Part shown: positions 24,211 to 32,767 of the stretch, in pieces
How the letters are laid out: every line of letters starts with the position of its first letter
Position numbering within the stretch: position 1 is the first letter of the stretch
Assembly (NCBI GenBank): GCA_016875165.1
Contig: VGSF01000043.1
Span: forward strand, 1 to 37,289
From: Deltaproteobacteria bacterium
Lineage (GTDB): Bacteria; Desulfobacterota; SM23-61
DNA: 37,289 nucleotides
Direction of reading: 5' to 3'
Position numbers and translations under genes: made by a program
The notes under the pieces: generated by a model
What the model was told of the DNA's origin: nothing
Databases searched by the model: none
What the model saw: only the letters and a program-made list of their open reading frames with translations

Positions 24211-26358
24211 TCATCGGGGGAAGGCGGCTGGAATTCCTCCATCGACCGGGAGGGTGGCCCCGGTCGTTGGAGTCCCTTCGCTGGCAAAAAATACAACCGC
24301 ATTGCCCACGTGCTCAGCCGTAACCTGCGCCTTCAGGAGATTTCTCTGGCGGTAATATTCTCGCAGCCCCTGCGGGTCAAGCCCTCTGGATTTCATTCTT
24401 TCGGGTCCGACCAGTTCCCACAATTTTGAAGGAACTTCCTCGTCTCCAAAGACCGCATCCGGGTTGACCAGGTTTACCCGCACTCCCCATTCGGCCAGTT
24501 CCAAAGCAGCAATCTTGGAAATTTGATGGGCTCCGGCTTTGGAAGCGCTGTAGGCGCCGAAAGCGGCCCCGGGATCAAACACATTTTTCGAGCTAATCAC
24601 CACGATATTCCCCCCCATCCCTTGTCTTTTAAAAATAGGAACGGAGGCTTTGATGACGTTAAAGGTTCCTTTGAGGTTCACCGCAATCACTTGATCGAAT
24701 TTCTCCGGGTCTAAATCTTCCACCTTGGCCACATGGGCTTTGCCAGCGTTCGGGACGAGGATGTCAATCCCCCCCAGCCTTCGGCTTATCGCCCCGAAGG
24801 CCTTTTCGACGGCCCCATAATCCGTAACATCAAAGATGAGTTGTTCGACCAGGCTGGCATCATATTTTTTGGTCAGGATGGAATAAGCTTTTTGCAGGTG
24901 ATGTTCATCGATATCAGAAATCATCACAGCCGCTCCCGCAGCCAATAATCGGTCGGCAACACCCAGGCCAATAGCCCCCCCGCCACCTGTAACTACCGCC
25001 ACCTGCCCTTCCAGGGGAAGAAAAGTAGGCCGGCCAATTTTTTTCTGCTGCAAGGGCCAGTATTCCATGTCAAATACGTGGGATTCGGCAATGGGGGCAT
25101 ACACCCCGAGGATACTCGCCTGCAGTTTACCCCGCAAGGTGTGCTCGGCAATATCGGCGGCAACAACGGCATCTTTCCGAGAAAATCCGAGGGCAACAAT
25201 CCCCACTCCGACCACCAGAAAAACTCTGGGATAAGGATCCAGCTTTTCCCGCTCAATCTTTTTGGCCTCTACCTGGGATCCAAAATATTGGTCGTAAGCT
25301 GCTTTGTATGAGCTTATAGCTTCCTTCAAGCTTTGTTGCAGAATCTGGTCATCTTCCGGGATGCCTTCAACATAAGCCCATAAATTTTTAGTGCGGGTGA
25401 CATGATCCGGGGTAAGGACGCCGGAGCTGCAAAGCTCCCTGGCCTCTCGAATAAGAGAGGCGTTTATCAGATCAGGGACGCTGCGTATTTCCACGTAAAA
25501 CCGCCTCATCAGGCCATCACTTTTTCTGAAGGCACAGGCTCCGCGAACGGCCTGGTTGAATCGGGCAACGGAAGAAGAAAAATCTTTTGGGGAGGACAAA
25601 TCCAGGCGCGGGACTCCGAAAAATTTTCCTCGCGTTCGCGCCTCAATGAAAGTTTCGGCCCTGTTTACATAATCAATCATTCTCTCATAAGACGTTCTGG
25701 CCTCTTCGGCAAAAGTGAAAATTCCATGATGCCTAACTACAATTGCTTCAAATCCGGGGTTTTGTTCGTACAGATCAAGAACCCTTTTCGCCAGATGAAT
25801 GCCGGGGGTAACGTAAGGAAGGATACCAACTTTTTCCCCAAGGGCTTCCCGCAAGAGATTCTCTCCATCTTTTTGGTTGGTTAAGATCAGAATGGAATCG
25901 GCATGGGTATGATCGATATAGCGAAAAGGAAGAAAAGCGTGCAGCAGGGCTTCAACTGAAGGATCCGGGGAAGAGAAAGCAAGCTTGTGAATCAGTAGTT
26001 GATTCTCCATTTCTTCATCGGAAAGGTTGGGCAGGCGCTGCAACTTCTGGAGGGGAGCCAGCTCCAGGCCCACGAATCCCTGGGGTTCAATGGCGGCTAA
26101 ATCTATCCCGCTCCCTTTAATATAAAGGACCTCCTGTTCTTCCCCGACAACGTTCTTTACTTTCATTTTAACGGAAGTATTGCCCCCTCCGTGGAGAACG
26201 AGATGAGGATCTTTCCCGATCAGGCGGGAGGTATATGCCCGTATGGCTAATTCCGGAGGGATGTCCGGATACCTGGCGATGAACTCCTGGGCTTTTTTCA
26301 AATCAAATAAATTTTCCACAATAAACTTATCCCTTGACGAGTTTGCATTTTTTCCCAA
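24211..26358 (-). CDS. class II aldolase / short-chain dehydrogenase fusion protein
   Basis: A 715-residue two-domain enzyme. The N-terminal aldolase/adducin domain has the phosphate loop HGGGNTSVK at 56-64, zinc histidines H150 and H152 in IDHTHADS, and a third in VRHHGIF (210-211). The C-terminal SDR domain has the NAD(P) loop TGGGGAIGLG at 457-466, PNAG at 536-539 and catalytic Y603/K607 in YSASK. Such fusions (as in RhaE/RhaW-type rhamnulose-phosphate aldolase/lactaldehyde dehydrogenase) cleave a sugar phosphate and oxidise or reduce the aldehyde; the substrate here is unknown. It starts with TTG at 26358, and its ribosome site (GGGGGGAGG, 26366-26374) is part of the C-rich repeat next to it. 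It is the last gene of the long minus-strand run. Confidence 0.9.
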   Translation of the reverse strand: MGKNANSSRDKFIVENLFDLKKAQEFIARYPDIPPELAIRAYTSRLIGKDPHLVLHGGGNTSVKMKVKNVVGEEQEVLYIKGSGIDLAAIEPQGFVGLELAPLQKLQRLPNLSDEEMENQLLIHKLAFSSPDPSVEALLHAFLPFRYIDHTHADSILILTNQKDGENLLREALGEKVGILPYVTPGIHLAKRVLDLYEQNPGFEAIVVRHHGIFTFAEEARTSYERMIDYVNRAETFIEARTRGKFFGVPRLDLSSPKDFSSSVARFNQAVRGACAFRKSDGLMRRFYVEIRSVPDLINASLIREARELCSSGVLTPDHVTRTKNLWAYVEGIPEDDQILQQSLKEAISSYKAAYDQYFGSQVEAKKIEREKLDPYPRVFLVVGVGIVALGFSRKDAVVAADIAEHTLRGKLQASILGVYAPIAESHVFDMEYWPLQQKKIGRPTFLPLEGQVAVVTGGGGAIGLGVADRLLAAGAAVMISDIDEHHLQKAYSILTKKYDASLVEQLIFDVTDYGAVEKAFGAISRRLGGIDILVPNAGKAHVAKVEDLDPEKFDQVIAVNLKGTFNVIKASVPIFKRQGMGGNIVVISSKNVFDPGAAFGAYSASKAGAHQISKIAALELAEWGVRVNLVNPDAVFGDEEVPSKLWELVGPERMKSRGLDPQGLREYYRQRNLLKAQVTAEHVGNAVVFFASEGTPTTGATLPVDGGIPAAFPR

Positions 26359-26365
26359 AATATTT

Positions 26366-26774
26366 CCTCCCCCCTTGCGGGGGAGGATTAAGGTGGGGGG
26401 TAAACTTTTCTTTCTAAGGAATTATGGATTATTTCTTTGACAGCTCTGATTTCGTCTATAACTTGGGAATTCCAAAACCTCAAGACAGGGAACCCTTGTG
26501 CTTTCAACCATTCATCACGTTTCAAATCATGTTCTATTTGTTCAGAATGTTGCCCTCCATCTACTTCGACAATCAAACGTTTCTCGAAACACACAAAATC
26601 CACAATATAGCCACCTAATGGTTGCTGTCTGCGAAATTTATAGCCCCCCATCTGGCGAAACCGAAGTTCCCTCCATAACGAGCGTTCAGCTTCTGTTAGG
26701 TTCTTTCTTAAGGCTCTTGCCCTGAATTTATTCATACCCCCCATCCCACCCTTCCCCCACAAGGGGGGAAGGGG
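26366..26774. mobile_element. putative mobile unit: DUF559 gene flanked by inverted C-rich hairpin repeats
   Basis: The left repeat (26366-26400) is a CCTCCCCC/GGGGGAGG hairpin followed inward by GATTAAGGTGGGGGG. The right repeat (26737-26774) is its mirror: CCCCCCATCCCACCC followed outward by a CCTTCCCCC/GGGGGAAGG-type hairpin. Read in reverse complement, the right copy aligns with the left over about 37 bp. The only content is one endonuclease-like gene whose stop codon and last codons lie in the left repeat. The unit sits between two genes of an otherwise co-directional run. Clear target duplications are not visible. Confidence 0.5.
26388..26735 (-). CDS. DUF559 protein, Vsr-like endonuclease fold
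   Basis: A 115-residue protein (up to 124 with earlier in-frame starts: ATG at 26744, TTG at 26762). It shows the DUF559 pattern: an N-terminal helix ARALRKNLTEAERSLWRELR, FRRQQPLGGYIVDFVCFEKRLIVEVDGGQH, and LKAQGFPVLRFWNSQVID. The core VDF..C...LIVEVDGGQH contains the acidic and glutamate residues of a restriction-endonuclease-like active site related to very-short-patch repair nucleases. Function is not established for this family. The ribosome site and the last residues (YPPP) come from the flanking C-rich repeats, so gene and repeats appear to have arrived as one piece. It interrupts the flanking operon without changing its direction. Confidence 0.85.
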   Translation of the reverse strand: MNKFRARALRKNLTEAERSLWRELRFRQMGGYKFRRQQPLGGYIVDFVCFEKRLIVEVDGGQHSEQIEHDLKRDEWLKAQGFPVLRFWNSQVIDEIRAVKEIIHNSLERKVYPPP

Positions 26775-26786
26775 TTTAAGGGTTTC

Positions 26787-27578
26787 TTATTTTTTCTTTT
26801 TTTCTTCCTTAAAAATTCCCTCGGCTTCCTTCGCCGAAGCTTTTTCATGGATAATCGCCCTAAGGGCTTTCATTATGGCCACGGGGTATTCGTGCTGCCA
26901 GACATTCCTGCCGAGGTTCAACCCGATGGCCCCCCTTTGCATGCCATCATAGACGAACTCAAATACTTCCAGCTCGGTCTCACACTTGGGCCCTCCAGCC
27001 ATGACCACAGGCACAGGACAGCCATTGACCACTTTCTCAAAATTCTCACACCAGTAGGTCTTCACGATCGTGGCCCCGAATTCCGCGGCAATCCGGCAGC
27101 ATAACCCCAGGTAGCGCGCATCCCTTTTTTCCAGTTCTTTCCCCACTGCCGTTACCGCCATCACCGGAAGGCCGTACTTCTGGCATTCATCCACCAATTT
27201 ACCCAAGTTGACCAGCGAGTCATACTCATAATCGCTCCCCACGAAAATGGACATGCCCACGGCCGCAACATTGAGCCGGAGAGCCTCTTCCACCGAGGTG
27301 GTGACGGCTTCATGAGCCAGGTCTTTCCCGATGATGCTGCTTCCACCGGAAACCCGGAGGATGATGGGAGGACAATTTCTTGGATCGACGCTGGAGCGGA
27401 GCACGCCTCGCGTGACAAACAAGCCATCGGCGTAAGGAATCAACGGCTTGATGGTTTCGCCGGGTTTCTCCAGCTTACTGGTGGGCCCTTGAAAGTAACC
27501 ATGATCGATGGGTAAAAAGAAACAGTGTCCGTCGGGCTGGATCAATCGGCCCAAACGATTTTGCATTCCCCAATCCAT
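26787..27578 (-). CDS. lsrF: LsrF-like class I aldolase/thiolase (DeoC/FbaB family)
   Basis: A 263-residue TIM-barrel protein. Its N-terminus (MDWGMQNRLGRL, then PIDHGYFQGPTSKLEKPG) matches E. coli LsrF closely, as do FVTRGVLRSSV, GSDYEYDSL, VMAVTAVGKE and GLNLGRNVWQHEYPVAIMKA. The candidate Schiff-base lysine is K173 in ATIVKTYW. LsrF cleaves 3-hydroxy-5-phosphonooxypentane-2,4-dione with CoA to acetyl-CoA and DHAP in AI-2 breakdown; related proteins make aminodideoxyheptulosonate. There are no lsrABCDK or luxS-like neighbours, so an AI-2 role is doubtful and a related thiolytic or aldol cleavage is more likely. AGGAGG lies 8 bases upstream of the ATG. Confidence 0.85.
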   Translation of the reverse strand: MDWGMQNRLGRLIQPDGHCFFLPIDHGYFQGPTSKLEKPGETIKPLIPYADGLFVTRGVLRSSVDPRNCPPIILRVSGGSSIIGKDLAHEAVTTSVEEALRLNVAAVGMSIFVGSDYEYDSLVNLGKLVDECQKYGLPVMAVTAVGKELEKRDARYLGLCCRIAAEFGATIVKTYWCENFEKVVNGCPVPVVMAGGPKCETELEVFEFVYDGMQRGAIGLNLGRNVWQHEYPVAIMKALRAIIHEKASAKEAEGIFKEEKKKK

Positions 27579-27647
27579 ATAAAAATCCTCCTTTTATCGA
27601 AGATGATCTTTATTAATAGCAATAACCTCGTTCCCTATAGTATCCTT

Positions 27648-28556
27648 TTAAAAATTCAGTTCTCCTCCGAGTTCCTCAGCCCTTTCTATTTGCCTCGTTA
27701 GGCGCGTCCATTCCCGGTCAACATCTGCCTGGATCCTTTCCATATCCCCTTCTCGCAGAAAAGAATAGCGTCCCTGGTGTCTTAAGTACTCATTGACCGG
27801 GACCATTTCGGGTACTTCATTTAGGATGTACCGGCTGCCATTCTCCACTTCATAGAGCGGGAAGACTTTTGTTTGCACGGCCAGCCTGGCCAGGGAGACG
27901 GATAGCTCTGAAGAAAACCTCCACCCAACAGGGCATGGAGAAAGGGCATAGAAGAATTTAAACCCGCGGATCTCCCTGGCCTTCCTTACCTTGCGGGCGA
28001 AATCCTCGGGGTAGGCGAGCGAGACCGTGGCCACGTAGGGAACCCGATGGGCGACCATGATCTGGACGATGTCTTTCTTTGGTTGATCTTTCAAATTTGT
28101 CGGGGGTGTCGTTGTCGTCCAGGATCCCCAGGGGGTGGCCGAGGAACGCTGGATTCCTGTGTTCATGTATGCCTCATTGTCGTAACAGAGGAAGATCATA
28201 TCATCGTTCCGCTCGGCAGCCGCTGACAGGGCCTGGAGACCGATGTCAAAAGTTCCTCCATCCCCGGCTACAACCAGAACCGCCGTGGCTGCGTCTCCCT
28301 TCATATCGAGAGCGGCTCGCACGCCGGAAGCGGCTGCCCCGGCAGAAGCAAAGGGGGTCGAATAAGCAGCCAATTTGATGGGGGCGATGGGGTAAAAAGT
28401 GGAGATGATTGTCCCGAAACAACTGGCCGTAATAACGACGATTGTGTTCTGCCCCAGAGCGCTGAAGGCTTGGCGGGCGATCAGGGGCATGGCGCAACCC
28501 GGACAGGCCCCATGTCCGGAAAAAAGATATTCCTCCCGCAAATCTTTGGCGATCAT
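27648..28556 (-). CDS. 2-oxoacid:ferredoxin oxidoreductase beta subunit (PorB-like), unaccompanied
   Basis: A 302-residue thiamine-diphosphate subunit. The TPP/Mg motif is GDGGTFDIGLQALSAAAERN with the later NEAYMNTGIQRS. Four cysteines fit the PorB iron-sulfur cluster: two in HGACPGCAMP, one in TASCFG and one in LSPCPVGW. Such subunits with alpha, gamma and delta partners oxidise pyruvate or other 2-oxoacids to acyl-CoA, reducing ferredoxin. None of those partner genes is in the window, which is odd for a functional complex. ATG 28556 is preferred because GGAGGAG stands before it; the longer TTG start at 28577 would run through that site. It lies in the same run as the Tct and lyase genes, suggesting that it acts on a 2-oxoacid they release. 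Confidence 0.87.
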   Translation of the reverse strand: MIAKDLREEYLFSGHGACPGCAMPLIARQAFSALGQNTIVVITASCFGTIISTFYPIAPIKLAAYSTPFASAGAAASGVRAALDMKGDAATAVLVVAGDGGTFDIGLQALSAAAERNDDMIFLCYDNEAYMNTGIQRSSATPWGSWTTTTPPTNLKDQPKKDIVQIMVAHRVPYVATVSLAYPEDFARKVRKAREIRGFKFFYALSPCPVGWRFSSELSVSLARLAVQTKVFPLYEVENGSRYILNEVPEMVPVNEYLRHQGRYSFLREGDMERIQADVDREWTRLTRQIERAEELGGELNF

Positions 28557-28705
28557 TCTCTCCTCCGCATGGAGCAAGTCATGTCTTCAGTTCCTCCTTA
28601 AAAACTTCCACGTGACGATCTCCGTCTTCGCCCAACCGATAAGCTTCATCTCCCCCCGCTCATGAAACCCGCCGCCATTCCAAGAACGCCCTCTCTCCTG
28701 CCCGA

Positions 28706-30196
28706 TCACTTCCGCCGGCCTGCCAGCCAGGCGGACACTGTAGGCCAGGCGATGGATACGATGTTTAGGGCCAGCAGAACGACGAATGCCGGCCTGGCGA
28801 ATAAAGCCGGCAGATCGTCCCCGAACATCAGGTAGGATTTTAAGAGCTCCTTGTCCACCAACCCGCCCAAAATGAACCCCAGGACAAAACCCATGATGGG
28901 GTAGTCTAACTTCTTCATGATGTAGCCGAAACCTGCAAAGATAAGCATGATTACCACATCGATGGTCAAGCCCCGAGTGGCTAAAGAGCCAACGACTGCA
29001 AAGATCAAGACAGCCGGCACGAGGATTCGAGTGGGCAGGTAGATCACTCGGGCGAAGTAGTTGACAAACAAGGCGGCCACGAACAGTAACAGCGCCGCTA
29101 TGGGGAATTGACTTAAAATGACCGCGTAGGCAAAACCAAGATTCTCCCGCACCAGGAAAGGACCAGGAGACATGCCATGAATCATAAAAGCGGCGATGAG
29201 CAAAGCAGTGGTAACGCTGCCGGGGATACCCAGGAGCATCATCGTAGCCACCGCCCCACCTTCCGATCCGTTATTAGCTGTTTCCGCTGCCACCACACCC
29301 CTTGCTTCCCCTTTACCAAACTGGTCCGGATCCCTGGACACTCTCTTGGCCAGCCCGTAACTGACCATACTGGCAATGGTAGAGCCGGCGGCCGGCATGA
29401 GCCCGATCACCAGCCCTACAAGCGACGAGCGGATGACCGTCCCTGTGTAGCTGAAGGTACTGCCCATCCCTCTGATGACTTCCCAGATGTCCTGCTTGGG
29501 GCGGACCCCTCCAGAGATGACAAAAGGACGTTCAATCATAATCATAAGTTCGGACATGGCTAAAATTCCTAACAAGGCCGGGATGAGGGGAATTCCCTCG
29601 AAAAGGGCCATCTGGCCAAAGATTCCCCGGGTATGTCCATAAGCTGAGGAACCGATGGTGCCCACCAGAATCCCAAACAGGCCGGTCAAAACATTTGGAA
29701 TGATTTCGCTTTTGACCATGCCCACCGAAGTCAAGGCGAAAATGACCACCATCAACATCTCGGCCGGTCCAAACTTCAAGACCAACCGACCCAGGGGCAA
29801 AAAGAGGAAAAAGACAATCAAATAAGACAAAAAGAGGCCGATGGCCGAACTCATGATGCTCAGACCCAAAGCCTCATTATGCCGGCCTTGCTGGGTCATC
29901 GGATATCCATCGAAACCGGTGCAGATGGCCGCAGGTGTTCCGGGGATATTCAGCAGTACGGCGGTAATCCCGCCTCCATATACCGACCCGGTATAGATGG
30001 CGGTCAAGAAAATAATGGCCTGCAGGGGGGGCATATAATAACTCGGGCCGAGCAAGAGGGTGATGGCCAGGACCCCGGAGACCCCCGGCAAAGCCCCTAA
30101 AAAGATGCCTATGGCCAACCCTCCGAGCATCCACAAGGGGATATCCCAAAGCCACAGCATATTTAAAGCTTTAAATAAATATCCGCTTAATTCCAT
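28706..30196 (-). CDS. tctA: tripartite tricarboxylate transporter, large membrane subunit TctA
   Basis: A 496-residue membrane protein with about 12 hydrophobic segments. The family signatures are clear: GIFLGALPGVSGVLAITLLL, TAIYTGSVYGGGITAVLLNI followed by PGTPAAICTGFDGYPM, and the second-half repeat GLMPAAGSTIASMVSYGLAK with GVVAAETANNGSEGGA. Together with TctB and the periplasmic TctC it imports carboxylates using the ion gradient. The start has GAGGTGG upstream and lies 17 bases after tctB. Confidence 0.95.
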   Translation of the reverse strand: MELSGYLFKALNMLWLWDIPLWMLGGLAIGIFLGALPGVSGVLAITLLLGPSYYMPPLQAIIFLTAIYTGSVYGGGITAVLLNIPGTPAAICTGFDGYPMTQQGRHNEALGLSIMSSAIGLFLSYLIVFFLFLPLGRLVLKFGPAEMLMVVIFALTSVGMVKSEIIPNVLTGLFGILVGTIGSSAYGHTRGIFGQMALFEGIPLIPALLGILAMSELMIMIERPFVISGGVRPKQDIWEVIRGMGSTFSYTGTVIRSSLVGLVIGLMPAAGSTIASMVSYGLAKRVSRDPDQFGKGEARGVVAAETANNGSEGGAVATMMLLGIPGSVTTALLIAAFMIHGMSPGPFLVRENLGFAYAVILSQFPIAALLLFVAALFVNYFARVIYLPTRILVPAVLIFAVVGSLATRGLTIDVVIMLIFAGFGYIMKKLDYPIMGFVLGFILGGLVDKELLKSYLMFGDDLPALFARPAFVVLLALNIVSIAWPTVSAWLAGRRK

Positions 30197-30213
30197 CCAG
30201 CCACCTCATTAAT

Positions 30214-30675
30214 CTAAAACAAAAAGCCCTCGGGCAAGTTTAAATTTAGGATCGCGGTAAAAATGAAAAAAATAAAGGTTAGAATGATAACCCCGGGAAT
30301 CACCACCCGGATGAAACCCCGGGTGCCCAATATATAGCTGAAACCGCAGAAGGCCAAAAATGAAGTTATATAGAAACCGATTAGAGGAATGATAATGATG
30401 TAGATGATCACGGAAGCCACCAGTTGGGCTCTTCGATCCTTCGCCAGCCTGGGGAGGGCTTCCCGATAAGGAGGAAATTTGAGATCTTTACTTCGCAGCC
30501 CCTCCCTGATGCGCCGGAAAAGCTCTACCCCCACAAACAAAGTGAGCAGCCAAAAAGCGACGGCCACGGTTATCTTTTCCGAAAATTCAGGGAGGCGAAT
30601 GCATTCCACATAGTATTTCAAAGAAAATAGCCAGACCAAAATAAGGAAAATGATTCGTCCAAGTGATCGCGACAC
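30214..30675 (-). CDS. tctB: tripartite tricarboxylate transporter, small membrane subunit TctB
   Basis: A 153-residue protein with four hydrophobic segments (near 8-24, 32-50, 82-105 and 115-145), the normal TctB layout. It starts with GTG at 30675, with AGAGGG a few bases upstream; the nearby ATG at 30677 is out of frame. Position between tctC and tctA confirms the call, since TctB sequences are poorly conserved. Confidence 0.88.
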   Translation of the reverse strand: MSRSLGRIIFLILVWLFSLKYYVECIRLPEFSEKITVAVAFWLLTLFVGVELFRRIREGLRSKDLKFPPYREALPRLAKDRRAQLVASVIIYIIIIPLIGFYITSFLAFCGFSYILGTRGFIRVVIPGVIILTFIFFIFTAILNLNLPEGFLF

Positions 30676-30756
30676 ATTAAACCCTCTTTGCCCATCCGAT
30701 ATTCTCGGCGAGAGACAGGCCCCGCCCCCTCGGCAAAAGGCAGGGCCCCGGCTGGT

Positions 30757-31734
30757 TTATTCAAGATACTTGGCGTATTTCTGACAAATCTTATCAGACT
30801 CTACCACAGATTTGCGGGTTGCCTCTGCATCTTTCCAGGTGACTTCCAGTTTTTGTTTGGCCATCATGGCGATAAAGTCCGGATTTTTGTGCGCCTTTTC
30901 CATGGCCTGGAGCAGCATGGTCCACCGCTCGGGGTATTTTTCCTTAAATCCTTTCTTGACCAGGAAAAAGCGGGTATTGGACAAGTCGGGCATAGGAGAA
31001 GCGCCTATCTTTTTCAAGACCTCATTGAGGGTGGGAACATTCGGTATTTCCGGCAGGCGCTCCTCTTCAACTACAGCGAGGGCTTTCATATCCTGGGCAG
31101 CAGCGGCCAGAGTGCCATAGACCTCGGTGATGGTGAAATCACAGTCGCCCGAAACAATGGCCATCCTCTGGACGCCTCCACCTTCGTAAGGAATTCCCTT
31201 GGCTTCAGCCCCGATCCTTTCTGCCAGGAGAGCCGAGGCAACCGGAGACCAGGAGTTGGGGATGTAGGCCATCTTTATCTTTGTTGGCGTCTCCTTGATG
31301 GCCTTGATGAGCTTCTCCATCGTATCATACTTGGAATCCGACTTTACCCAGACACCCTGGGGCGACCGGTAATTAAGCCCAAAATAATCGAAGGAGTCGA
31401 TGGTGAAAGCCTTCTTGGCAATCTGGCCGCTCAGATAAGGCTGAATGGTGTAAACAATGAAAGAGCCATCAGCCGGGTCATTGGCCAGGTGAGCCTTGGT
31501 CCCCACCAGAGCGCCTCCACCCGGTCGGTTCACGATTACCACCGGCGCGCCAATTTCCTTTTCTAAAAATGGCGCCAAACCGCGCATGACCCGATCGGTG
31601 GTTCCTCCCGCGCCGTAGGGTACGACTATATTCAGTTGTTTAGTCGGCCATTTGCAAAACCCGACCTCGGGAGAGACCAACCATACCAAACTAACCAAGA
31701 TGGCTGATATTATTGCTGCTTTTTTCTTATCCAT
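30757..31734 (-). CDS. tctC: tripartite tricarboxylate transporter, substrate-binding protein TctC
   Basis: A 325-residue exported binding protein of the Bug/TctC family. Signal peptide: DKKKAAIISAILVSLVWLV, cut after about residue 27. Family motifs: LNIVVPYGAGGTTDRVMRGL, APVVIVNRPGGGALVGTKAH, and the GIPYEGGGVQRMAIVSGDCD segment. The binding loops of Bug proteins read carboxylates such as citrate, tartrate or terephthalate, and specificity cannot be inferred. GGAGG lies before the ATG. It is encoded between the lyase and TctB, tying the transporter to the catabolic genes. Confidence 0.93.
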   Translation of the reverse strand: MDKKKAAIISAILVSLVWLVSPEVGFCKWPTKQLNIVVPYGAGGTTDRVMRGLAPFLEKEIGAPVVIVNRPGGGALVGTKAHLANDPADGSFIVYTIQPYLSGQIAKKAFTIDSFDYFGLNYRSPQGVWVKSDSKYDTMEKLIKAIKETPTKIKMAYIPNSWSPVASALLAERIGAEAKGIPYEGGGVQRMAIVSGDCDFTITEVYGTLAAAAQDMKALAVVEEERLPEIPNVPTLNEVLKKIGASPMPDLSNTRFFLVKKGFKEKYPERWTMLLQAMEKAHKNPDFIAMMAKQKLEVTWKDAEATRKSVVESDKICQKYAKYLE

Positions 31735-31867
31735 TCTTTTCCTCCTTTCTTCACATCTTTTTTTTGAATTTTTTTCATCTGTCCCTGCTATTCAAGGCGG
31801 GCCCTACATCTCCTGGCCTATGATTTCCCCAAGTTGCCCGTGTTGTTTTGTGCCTGATTCCTTAAGC

Positions 31868-32767
31868 TTAAGTTCCTTCTCCTCTTGAGTAAGAAGCTTC
31901 GATCTCTTTAAATCGTGACAAGCCGAGGATTTCGAACCTCTCCTCAAAGCTCATCATCATCCCCTGGCCGCTCAAGGTGTTGCCTGTTTCCTTGAGAATG
32001 TTCAGAATGTTGACCATGGCCTTCCCGGCTGCCTTCTGGGTATCTCCAGGAAAGATGACCAGGCGAAAACCCATCTCGTCCAATTGGGCCGCTGACAAAG
32101 GAGGGGTCCTATCCCCGCCGCCGCGGTTGATCAACAAGGGAACATCCTTCAAAGATCGTGCGATTTCTTTTATTTCTTCCAGGCTTTCCGGTGCTTCGAT
32201 AAAGATTACATCGGCCCCTATACTGGAATATAGTCTTCCTCTCTCCAGCGCCTCGGCCAGGCCGTGGGTGGCCCGGGCGTCTGTTCGGGCGATGATCAAA
32301 AAATTCTCATCCACCCTGGCATCCAGAGCTGCCTTGAGTCGATCGGTCATCTGCTCGCGGGAGATGACCCGCTTGCCTGCCAAATGGCCGCATTTTTTGG
32401 GAATCTCCTGATCTTCTAAGTGGATGGCACAGACCCCGGCTTTTTCGAACTGCTGGACCGTCCGCCTGACGTTCAGTGGCCCGCCGTAACCGGTGTCGGC
32501 GTCGGAGATGATTGGAAGGTTGGTAACGTCGGAGATCCGGCGCGCCTGTTCGACCATCTCGGTCATGGTCAACAAGCCGATATCCGGTAGGCCCGCCAAG
32601 GCTGCTGAAACACCAGCCCCGGTCATGTAGAGCGCCTCAAAGCCGACGTATTCGACCAGCCTTGCACTAAAGGCGTCAAAGGCTCCCGGGGCGATGACGA
32701 TTCGCTCTTCCCGAAGACGCTCCCGGAAGCGGGACCGCTTTTCTTTGGCCGAGCGGTTGTTCATCAT
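31868..32767 (-). CDS. isocitrate lyase/PEP mutase family lyase (methylisocitrate or alkylmalate lyase-like)
   Basis: A 299-residue TIM-barrel enzyme. Metal site: SDADTGYGG with D89 and D91; catalytic loop PKKCGHLAGK around residues 123-132, whose Cys marks C-C lyases (isocitrate, methylisocitrate, 2,3-dimethylmalate, oxaloacetate) rather than PEP mutase. IHLEDQ is also present. The product would be pyruvate or glyoxylate plus a carboxylic acid. It is coupled to the LeuC-like gene: its ATG at 32767 overlaps that stop, with AGGAGG 5 bases before. PrpB is the nearest familiar relative, but no methylcitrate synthase lies here, so a dimethylmalate or citramalate-type substrate is equally possible. 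Confidence 0.88.
   Translation of the reverse strand: MMNNRSAKEKRSRFRERLREERIVIAPGAFDAFSARLVEYVGFEALYMTGAGVSAALAGLPDIGLLTMTEMVEQARRISDVTNLPIISDADTGYGGPLNVRRTVQQFEKAGVCAIHLEDQEIPKKCGHLAGKRVISREQMTDRLKAALDARVDENFLIIARTDARATHGLAEALERGRLYSSIGADVIFIEAPESLEEIKEIARSLKDVPLLINRGGGDRTPPLSAAQLDEMGFRLVIFPGDTQKAAGKAMVNILNILKETGNTLSGQGMMMSFEERFEILGLSRFKEIEASYSRGEGT

Noticed and set aside
23532..24302. 256-residue minus-strand frame opposite the M20 peptidase
   Set aside because: Antisense to a protein with intact catalytic motifs; no recognisable product.
26787..27578. AI-2 (autoinducer) degradation operon
   Set aside because: Only the LsrF-like gene is present; no lsrK, lsrR, lsrG or transporter genes of that system.
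30688..31566. 292-residue plus-strand frame opposite tctC
   Set aside because: Antisense shadow; TctC on the other strand has signal peptide and family motifs.
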